6,389 nt of DNA. Source: Acidobacteriota bacterium (GTDB taxonomy: Bacteria; Acidobacteriota; Terriglobia; Terriglobales; Acidobacteriaceae). The notes under the pieces are model-generated. The model did no database searches. It was not told where the DNA came from and worked only from the letters and a program-made list of their open reading frames with translations. Positions 1 through 4,324 of the stretch are shown here, in pieces. Numbering within the stretch: the first letter of the stretch is position 1; each line of letters starts with the position of its first letter. The translations under genes and the position numbers were made by a program. The DNA is taken from the NCBI GenBank assembly GCA_021810815.1, contig JAJZHR010000144.1, positions 1-6,389 of the forward strand, in the 5' to 3' direction.

Positions 1-456
1 AAGGCGGGCCAGCCAAGGGAAGCCTTCTCCCATTACAAAACAGCCGATAGCCATCTGCGGCAATCGGTGGATGTCTTCGACATCGTCGACGATGGATTTC
101 CGGGGCCTGATCTTTTGGTTTGCGATTGCCGCGACGGTCACCCCGATCATCGCGACCAGGTAGACGGTGATGGTGCGGTCAGGCTCGTGGAGATTGCTGT
201 TGGCCGGCTCTCCCATCACTACCTTCGCGCATTGCGACAGGATGAGGCCCAGGACGGCGTGGAGGAGCACGAATGCGCCGCTGGCTCTGAACATGCCTCC
301 GCATACATTGAAGGCGTAGGTGGCGAGCAGGATGTATATGAAGACGCAGGAGGCGAAGTAGATATCTGTGCGCAGACCCACCTGGAGGCAGAGGAGCACC
401 GAGGCGAACACGAATGCCCACTGGAGCGGTATCTTCTCTGGAAAGGGGAATCTCAT
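1..456 (-). CDS. Multi-pass membrane protein of unknown function, N-terminal part (continues past left edge)
   Basis: An open frame of 152 codons starts at ATG 456-454 and runs off the left edge without a stop. Two in-frame stops (TGA 474-472 and TAG 471-469) lie just upstream, so the start can hardly be further out. The product begins MRFPFPEKIP and has four clear hydrophobic stretches, at about residues 12-28, 32-51, 58-80 and 95-113. A basic, then acidic hydrophilic stretch follows (KIRPRKSIVDDVEDIH, about 115-130). A polytopic inner-membrane protein is therefore well supported. I do not recognise the family. The pattern of short helices with a hydrophilic loop would fit the start of a polysaccharide polymerase or ligase of the Wzy/WaaL kind, but no diagnostic motif is visible. 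No Shine-Dalgarno sequence precedes the ATG. A TAGACT hexamer at 471-466 (minus strand) would place transcription start within a few bases of it, so a leaderless mRNA is possible. The gene diverges from metK. Confidence 0.72.
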   Translation of the reverse strand, partial: MRFPFPEKIPLQWAFVFASVLLCLQVGLRTDIYFASCVFIYILLATYAFNVCGGMFRASGAFVLLHAVLGLILSQCAKVVMGEPANSNLHEPDRTITVYLVAMIGVTVAAIANQKIRPRKSIVDDVEDIHRLPQMAIGCFVMGEGFPWLARL

Positions 457-514
457 CGTAGGACCAGTCTATCAACCGGACACATGGGGCTGTCGCTTTC
501 GCTGCCGGACGGCT

Positions 515-543
515 TTGCTTGAGGCATCGCGGACAGGTAGAAT
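515..543 (+). promoter_or_regulatory. Predicted sigma-70-type promoter of metK
   Basis: TTGCTT (515-520) and TAGAAT (538-543) are separated by exactly 17 bp. The -10 box matches the consensus at five of six positions and the -35 box at three of six, including TTG. Transcription would start near 550, giving a leader of about 40 nt. That is too short for a SAM-I riboswitch, and I see no SAM-box-like structure. The box positions are read directly; promoter function is inference. Confidence 0.5.
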
Positions 544-577
544 ACAGGTTGGTGGTGAAGTGCGATGCCAGAACCCC

Positions 578-585
578 GGAGGTGA
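578..585 (+). promoter_or_regulatory. Strong ribosome binding site fixing the metK start
   Basis: GGAGGTGA is nearly a perfect complement of the 16S rRNA 3' end. It is followed by two consecutive in-frame TTG codons (587 and 590). Counted from the GGAGG core, the spacing is 4 nt to the first TTG and 7 nt to the second. No ATG in this frame is nearby, so this site argues for a TTG start, most likely at 590, over the far-upstream ATG at 368. Confidence 0.8.
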
Positions 586-589
586 GTTG

Positions 590-1771
590 TTGCCAAGTCC
601 AGATCGATTTCTTTTCACGTCGGAGTCCGTTACAGAAGGGCATCCTGACAAGATTGCCGACCAGATTTCCGATGCCATCCTCGATGCCTGCCTGGAGCAG
701 GATCCCTATAGCCGCGTGGCATGCGAAACGCTGACGGCTACCGGACTGGTCGTTATTGCCGGGGAGATCACGACGCAAGCCTATGTTGATTTCCAGTCCT
801 TGGTGCGTGGGACAGTGGCTGCTATCGGCTATGACAACGCGCTTTACGGGTTCGATTCGAATACCTGCGCGGTCATTTCATCGATCAACAAGCAGTCTGG
901 CGACATCGCCCTGGGCGTGGATACAGGCGGAGCGGGCGATCAGGGAATGATGTTCGGCTATGCGACGAGCGAGACTCCGCAGCTGATGCCCGCGCCGATC
1001 GCGCTCGCGCACCAATTGACCGAGAAGCTCTCGGCGGTGCGCAAGTCTGGCCTGATGTCCTACTTGCGGCCCGATGGCAAGAGCCAGGTGACGGTGGAAT
1101 ACGACGAGAACCACAAGCCTGTGCGCGTGGATGCGGTCGTGATTTCTACCCAGCATGCTGAGAACGTCGGCAACGACGAGTTGCGCGCGGACATTCTGAA
1201 GCATGTGATTCAGGCGGTGATTCCGGCAGAGCTGCTGGATGAGAACACCAAATATCACATCAATCCGACAGGCCGCTTCGTCATCGGCGGACCGATGGGC
1301 GACACGGGCCTGACTGGCCGCAAGATCATCGTAGATACCTATGGCGGCATGGGGCGCCATGGCGGTGGAGCATTCAGCGGCAAGGATCCGACAAAGGTGG
1401 ATCGCTCGGCTGCGTACATGGCTCGCTATGTCGCGAAGAACATTGTGGCGGCAGGTTTGGCAGAGCGCTGCGAAGTCCAGCTCGCTTATGCTATCGGCGT
1501 TGCTGAGCCGGTGAGCGTGCGCGTGGACACCTTCGGCACGGGCGTCATCGATTCCACCAAGCTTCAGGAATTGGTTCGGGCCAACTTCTCGCTGACGCCG
1601 AAGGGCATCATTGACAGCCTCAATTTGCGCCGCCCCATCTACAAGCAGACGGCTGCGTATGGTCACTTTGGCCGCTCGAACCCCGACTTCACCTGGGAGG
1701 CAACGGACAAGGCAGCGACTCTGCGGGAGCAGGCGGGCCTGAAGGGCGCTCCGGAGCCTGCAGCCAAGTAA
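590..1771 (+). CDS. metK: S-adenosylmethionine synthetase (methionine adenosyltransferase)
   Basis: This cytosolic enzyme joins methionine and ATP to form S-adenosylmethionine, releasing phosphate and pyrophosphate, and needs Mg2+ and K+. The product is 393 residues from TTG 590; the E. coli enzyme has 384. Family landmarks are all present and in order: FTSESVTEGHPDKIADQ (9-25) with the catalytic His18, Asp20 and Lys21 of the ATP site; the methionine/ATP-site region around GEITT (58-62); signature 1, GAGDQG with GY (114-124); the stretch NPTGRFVIGGPMGDTGLTGRK; and the P-loop-like signature 2, GGGAFSGKD (258-266). It ends in an Ala/Pro-rich tail (GAPEPAAK). The frame stays open upstream to an ATG at 368, but those 74 extra codons lack family similarity, overlap the divergent gene at 1-456 and ignore the strong RBS at 578-585. 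I therefore place the start at tandem TTG codons (590, or 587). Its own promoter and terminator suggest a single-gene unit. Confidence 0.97.
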   Translation: MPSPDRFLFTSESVTEGHPDKIADQISDAILDACLEQDPYSRVACETLTATGLVVIAGEITTQAYVDFQSLVRGTVAAIGYDNALYGFDSNTCAVISSINKQSGDIALGVDTGGAGDQGMMFGYATSETPQLMPAPIALAHQLTEKLSAVRKSGLMSYLRPDGKSQVTVEYDENHKPVRVDAVVISTQHAENVGNDELRADILKHVIQAVIPAELLDENTKYHINPTGRFVIGGPMGDTGLTGRKIIVDTYGGMGRHGGGAFSGKDPTKVDRSAAYMARYVAKNIVAAGLAERCEVQLAYAIGVAEPVSVRVDTFGTGVIDSTKLQELVRANFSLTPKGIIDSLNLRRPIYKQTAAYGHFGRSNPDFTWEATDKAATLREQAGLKGAPEPAAK

Positions 1772-1789
1772 ATGCGTTCTTTCGTAACG

Positions 1790-1827
1790 AAGGGCAGACC
1801 ATGATCGGTCTGCCCTTTGTTTTTATT
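1790..1827 (+). terminator. Intrinsic terminator of metK
   Basis: An 11-bp perfect stem pairs 1790-1800 (AAGGGCAGACC) with 1807-1817 around the 6-nt loop ATGATC. The T-rich run TGTTTTTATT follows. It begins 18 nt after the metK stop codon. Stem, loop and T-tract are all textbook. Confidence 0.92.
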
Positions 1828-1865
1828 GAGCCGGGCCCTTTGGATTGCTATGGTGCATTCCCACG

Positions 1866-1893
1866 CATGCCGCAAAGACAACTACGCGGCATG
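1866..1893. repeat. Inverted repeat, 8-bp stem with 12-nt loop
   Basis: CATGCCGC (1866-1873) is exactly complementary to GCGGCATG (1886-1893). No T-run follows on either strand, so it is not a typical intrinsic terminator. It could cap the 3' end of the ilvE transcript, about 180 nt past the ilvE stop. Confidence 0.5.
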
Positions 1894-1922
1894 GATGAGG
1901 CACCCAGTTCCGTGTCGCCCAT

Positions 1923-1956
1923 TGATTGAAGCCGGATCAATCATCAGACAGTCTGA
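1923..1956. repeat. Two abutting inverted repeats
   Basis: TGATTGA (1923-1929) pairs with TCAATCA (1937-1943) around a 7-nt loop. Immediately after it lies the 13-bp odd palindrome TCAGACAGTCTGA (1944-1956). The second has an ideal shape for a protein-binding site but almost no loop for an RNA hairpin. Role unknown. Confidence 0.5.
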
Positions 1957-1994
1957 AGCTTCGCCCTGGCCAATCCCAGCCCTGATCATCCGGG

Positions 1995-2033
1995 AACAGC
2001 GCACGCCATCCGCCACAAACAGCGCACGGCATC
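1995..2033. repeat. 16-bp direct repeat, two copies 23 bp apart
   Basis: AACAGCGCACGCCATC (1995-2010) recurs as AACAGCGCACGGCATC (2018-2033), identical at 15 of 16 positions. Seven bases separate the copies. It lies 40-80 bp past the ilvE stop codon. There are too few copies for a CRISPR array. Confidence 0.6.
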
Positions 2034-2074
2034 AGCGACCTTGCGCGTCGAAGGGATCGGCAACCACGGGAATC

Positions 2075-3004
2075 TCAGGCGTTGCTCGCTACCTTGACCG
2101 GCGTGAGCCAGTTGTAGCGGTCCGGCCGCGTTCCGTTGACGATGCCGAAGTACTCGTCGGCGAGCATCTTCGTGATGGGACCCTTCTTGCCATCGCCAAT
2201 CTGGATGCGATCCACCGAGCGCAGGTGGCTCACCTCAGCGGCGGTGCCGGTGAAGAAGGCCTCGTCGCAGATGTAGAGCATCTCACGCGGCAGAGCCTGT
2301 TCCACCACAGGAATGCCGAAATGGCGAGCCAGGGTGAGGATGGAGTCGCGCGTGATGCCGGAGAGCACGGAGTTGGCCAGTGGCGTGGTGTACAGGACGC
2401 CGTTGCGGACGAGGAAAAGATTCTCGCCCGAGCCTTCAGAGAGAAGTCCATTCACATCGAGTCCAATGCCCTCGACGTAGCCGTTGGCCTCTGCTTCCAT
2501 GCGGATCAGTTGCGAGTTCATGTAATTTGCGCCGGCTTTGGCGAGGGTGGGCATGGTGTTGGGTGCGAGGCGGTTCCAACTGGAGACGCAGACATCGGCA
2601 CCATCGTGGCCTGCCACGTACTTGCCCCAGGGAAAGTTTGCGATGTAGACGTCGATGGGGCAGCCCTTGGGATTGACGCCGATTTCCCCGTACCCCCGTA
2701 TCGCGATGGGGCGGATGTAGCAGGGGGCGACGCCGTTGGCCTCGACAACCTCGATCACAGCCTGGTTGAGTTGATCGAGCGTGTAGGGAAGGGGCATGCG
2801 GTAGATTTTGGCCGAGTCGAGCATGCGCTGCATGTGCTCAGGCAGGCGGAAGACGCCCGCACCCGTTGGTTGCGTGTAGCAGCGGATTCCTTCGAATATG
2901 GAGGAGCCGTAATGTATCACGTGGGACATCACGTGGATGTTGGCCTTTTCCCATGGGATGAGGGAGCCGTTGAACCAAATGTTGGGTGTGGTCTCGATGG
3001 GCAT
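2075..3004 (-). CDS. ilvE: Branched-chain amino acid aminotransferase (class IV, PLP-dependent)
   Basis: This cytosolic enzyme transfers the amino group between glutamate and the branched-chain 2-oxo acids, the last step of valine, leucine and isoleucine synthesis and the first of their breakdown. The 309-residue product matches the usual length of about 300-310. Landmarks in order: WFNGSLIPWEKANIHVMSH (10-28); HYGSSIFEGIRCY (31-43), the substrate-side segment; FRLPEHMQRMLDSAK (52-66); YIRPIAIRGYGEIGVNP (96-112); LAKAGANY (154-161), whose Lys156 should form the Schiff base with PLP; LDVNGLLSEGSGENLF (182-197), with Glu190 near the cofactor; LSGITRDS (214-221); and GTAAEV (253-258), which holds the PLP phosphate. 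D-amino-acid transaminase and aminodeoxychorismate lyase share the fold, but the IlvE-type FEGIR and GSGENLF segments and overall agreement with E. coli IlvE favour BCAT. It converges on metK and diverges from the MarC-like gene, so it is probably transcribed alone. Confidence 0.96.
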   Translation of the reverse strand: MPIETTPNIWFNGSLIPWEKANIHVMSHVIHYGSSIFEGIRCYTQPTGAGVFRLPEHMQRMLDSAKIYRMPLPYTLDQLNQAVIEVVEANGVAPCYIRPIAIRGYGEIGVNPKGCPIDVYIANFPWGKYVAGHDGADVCVSSWNRLAPNTMPTLAKAGANYMNSQLIRMEAEANGYVEGIGLDVNGLLSEGSGENLFLVRNGVLYTTPLANSVLSGITRDSILTLARHFGIPVVEQALPREMLYICDEAFFTGTAAEVSHLRSVDRIQIGDGKKGPITKMLADEYFGIVNGTRPDRYNWLTPVKVASNA

Positions 3005-3016
3005 GGCGCTGATCTG

Positions 3017-3022
3017 CTCCTT
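3017..3022 (-). promoter_or_regulatory. Ribosome binding site of ilvE
   Basis: AAGGAG (minus strand, 3022-3017) lies 12 nt before the ATG at 3004, a little further than usual. There is no other candidate start nearer to it, and the family N-terminus fits the ATG. Upstream, 3023-3050 is AT-rich, with a weak TAATAT hexamer but no convincing -35 box. Confidence 0.55.
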
Positions 3023-3081
3023 ATAGTGTGAAACATTTGATATTAGCTGGCTGGCGACGAAATTGCGAGGGCTAGACAGGC

Positions 3082-3125
3082 AGCGCTTCCCGGCGGCTGC
3101 AGAAGCGGCTTCCAGAGCGGCTTCC
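3082..3125. repeat. Short direct repeats AGCG(G)CTTCC, three copies
   Basis: AGCGCTTCC (3082-3090) is followed by AGCGGCTTCC at 3104-3113 and again at 3116-3125. The starts are 22 and 12 bp apart, roughly two turns and one turn of the helix. The cluster lies in the spacer between the divergent ilvE and MarC-like genes, where shared regulatory sites would be expected. A regulatory role is a guess; a 12-bp slippage duplication is the plain alternative. Confidence 0.45.
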
Positions 3126-3235
3126 GGAGCATCGAATCGCGCATGGGCCAGAGAATGCCATCTTCAACTGCAGCTCAGTCGGCGATCCTGTCGAACATCG
3201 CAGTCTGCGCAGGAAGTGGTGGAGTTTCTAACGAT

Positions 3236-3271
3236 AAGATGGCACAGTGCCGCAAGATGGCATGGTGCTGC
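3236..3271. repeat. Imperfect 18-bp tandem duplication upstream of the MarC-like gene
   Basis: AAGATGGCACAGTGCCGC (3236-3253) is followed directly by AAGATGGCATGGTGCTGC (3254-3271), identical at 15 of 18 positions. The first copy contains the small palindrome GGCACAGTGCC (3241-3251). The repeat contains two possible but unlikely start codons of the downstream gene (GTG 3247, ATG 3262). Confidence 0.6.
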
Positions 3272-3306
3272 GCCTTCAAGACGGCGGCGCCGAATGGGGT
3301 TTGGAG

Positions 3307-4017
3307 ATGATGCTTTCGAGTTTCGGGCCCGCAGGAGAGCAACTGACCCGCGCGATGGTGCCTCTGCACTCGTATTACGTGCGGTTTTCGCTGCTGGCTC
3401 TGAGTTCGATTTTCTTTCTCGTGGACCCCTTCGCTGCGATTCCGACCTTCCTGGCCATCACGGAGGGCGTGGATGCGAAGCGGCGCAGGGGAATGGCCTG
3501 GCGCGCGTCGGTGACGTGCTTCGTGGTGCTGACGAGTTTCGCCCTGGCCGGGGAGTACATCTTCAAGCTGCTGGGCATCACGCTGCCGGCATTCGAGATC
3601 GCGGGCGGCCTGATCCTGCTGCTGATCGGCATCGACATGCTGGAGGCCAAGCGGTCGCCGACGCAGGAGTCCAGCGGCGAGACCCAGGAAGCGGCGATGA
3701 AGGAGGACGCTGGCATCGTGCCGATGGGAATACCGATGCTCGCCGGGCCGGGCGCGATCTCAAGCGTGATGGTGCTGGTGGGACAAGCGCCGACGCATTG
3801 GCAGATGGCGGCGATTCTAGCGGCGATTTTTATCACGGCTGGCATCAGCTATCTGGTGCTGGCCGCCGCCAGTCGTGTGCGGGCGGTGCTGGGAGAGACC
3901 GGCATACGCATCCTGGTGCGCATCATGGGTCTGCTGCTGGTGGCGCTGGCGGTTCAGTTCTTCGTGAACGGCCTGCATGACCTTGGAGTTATTGCGAAGG
4001 TTGTGGCGGAGAGTTGA
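3307..4017 (+). CDS. MarC-family integral inner-membrane protein
   Basis: MarC-family (UPF0056; YhgN/YchE-like) proteins are six-helix inner-membrane proteins of uncertain function. The old link of E. coli MarC to multiple antibiotic resistance was not upheld. From ATG 3307 the product has 236 residues; the family usually has 200-220. Both family hallmarks are visible: FLVDPFAAIPTFLAIT (37-52) in the first helix and PMGIPMLAGPGAIS (139-152) in the second half, reflecting the internal duplication. Hydrophobic helices lie at about 26-50, 67-87, 95-112, 137-160, 166-187 and 200-220, with a charged loop near 113-136 (KRSPTQESSGETQE). The start is uncertain. The frame is open from GTG 3247, but no RBS precedes it. 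Adjacent ATGs at 3307 and 3310 follow GGGG at 3296-3299. ATG 3355 (MVPLHSYY) would give the most typical length, but its nearest RBS-like AGGAG is 17 nt away. It is divergent from ilvE and separated from the next gene by hairpins. Confidence 0.9.
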   Translation: MMLSSFGPAGEQLTRAMVPLHSYYVRFSLLALSSIFFLVDPFAAIPTFLAITEGVDAKRRRGMAWRASVTCFVVLTSFALAGEYIFKLLGITLPAFEIAGGLILLLIGIDMLEAKRSPTQESSGETQEAAMKEDAGIVPMGIPMLAGPGAISSVMVLVGQAPTHWQMAAILAAIFITAGISYLVLAAASRVRAVLGETGIRILVRIMGLLLVALAVQFFVNGLHDLGVIAKVVAES

Positions 4018-4025
4018 AATTGTCA

Positions 4026-4069
4026 GGAAGTGAAACTTCCGTATCTTATTGATAGAAATAAGATGTTTT
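4026..4069 (+). terminator. Tandem hairpins after the MarC-like gene, probable terminator
   Basis: GGAAGT (4026-4031) pairs with ACTTCC (4035-4040) around a GAA loop. Two bases later ATCTTATT (4043-4050) pairs with AATAAGAT (4057-4064), followed by GTTTT. The second stem is AT-rich and its T-run is short, so termination efficiency may be modest. It starts 8 nt after the stop codon. Confidence 0.5.
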
Positions 4070-4224
4070 CATGCGGGAGATGTCCTCGACGAGGGTATAC
4101 TGTGATCGATTTCTGAATGCCGATGCCAAAAGGACGATACCCAAAAATTGTCTTGAGACTGTGACGGGCTGGAGCGTAAAAAATCTCCGCCACTCTGCAG
4201 AATAGGTTGACGACCTGACCTCAA

Positions 4225-4254
4225 GAAGCGCGCGTGGCTTGATGTGCGCGCTTC
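4225..4254 (+). repeat. GC-rich 9-bp hairpin in the leader of the GT-C-like gene
   Basis: GAAGCGCGC (4225-4233) is exactly complementary to GCGCGCTTC (4246-4254), with a 12-nt loop. No T-run follows, so simple intrinsic termination is unlikely. The hairpin covers the GTG at 4244, the outermost possible start of the gene, which argues for initiation further downstream. It could act as a leader structure or a protein site. Confidence 0.55.
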
Positions 4255-4308
4255 CAGGGATGCGTTCCAGACCGCGCAGCAAGATGAGTATTCGCTGTCT
4301 GCTCCGCT

Positions 4309-4313
4309 GGAGG
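4309..4313 (+). promoter_or_regulatory. Candidate ribosome binding site of the GT-C-like gene
   Basis: GGAGG at 4309-4313 lies 11 nt before ATG 4325. No comparable site precedes GTG 4244 or the second in-frame ATG at 4340, so it favours 4325 as the start. Confidence 0.5.
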
Positions 4314-4324
4314 CTGCCAGAAGA

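Larger units (their letters stand above)
1828..2074. other. Spacer between convergent metK and ilvE, no gene seen
   Basis: I find no credible coding sequence here on either strand. The frames open across it are the reverse sides of ilvE or metK. It holds the inverted repeats at 1866-1893 and 1923-1956 and the direct repeat at 1995-2033, listed separately. ilvE must terminate somewhere inside it on the minus strand, but no hairpin there is followed by a T-run in that orientation. Confidence 0.6.
4070..4324 (+). other. Leader and spacer region before the GT-C-like gene
   Basis: I see no convincing gene here. TATACT at 4096-4101 is a good -10 hexamer, but no -35 box lies 16-18 bp upstream. If used, it would give a leader of roughly 220 nt. 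A reading frame on the minus strand (4369-4046) lacks any recognisable family, and a 15-codon frame from ATG about 4118 has no supporting RBS. The hairpin at 4225-4254 is listed separately. Confidence 0.4.

Noticed and set aside
67..522. 151-codon frame on the plus strand at the left end
   Set aside because: It is the reverse side of the minus-strand membrane protein gene, whose hydrophobic translation is far more protein-like; this frame is rich in Asp, Glu, His and Gly with no family resemblance.
368..589. N-terminal extension of metK to ATG 368
   Set aside because: It has no similarity to SAM synthetases, overlaps the divergent gene at 1-456 and precedes the predicted promoter. The strong RBS at 578-585 points to a TTG start.
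878..1666. 262-codon frame opposite metK
   Set aside because: Antisense shadow of a highly conserved gene; rich in Arg, His and Ala with no recognisable domain.
1995..2033. Possible start of a CRISPR array
   Set aside because: Only two 16-bp copies with a 7-bp gap; repeat and spacer lengths do not fit and there are no cas genes.
1817..3031. 404-codon frame on the plus strand across ilvE
   Set aside because: It is longer than ilvE itself, but its translation is a typical antisense shadow (Asp, Val, Gly and His-rich). ilvE on the other strand has all class IV aminotransferase motifs.
3063..3980. 305-codon frame overlapping the MarC-like gene
   Set aside because: Shifted-frame product full of Ala, Gly, Arg and Asp without hydrophobic helices. 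The MarC frame carries the conserved family motifs.
4244..4324. GTG 4244 as start of the GT-C-like gene
   Set aside because: It lies inside the right arm and loop of the 4225-4254 hairpin, lacks an RBS, and adds 27 hydrophilic residues with no membrane or family feature. ATG 4325 has GGAGG upstream.
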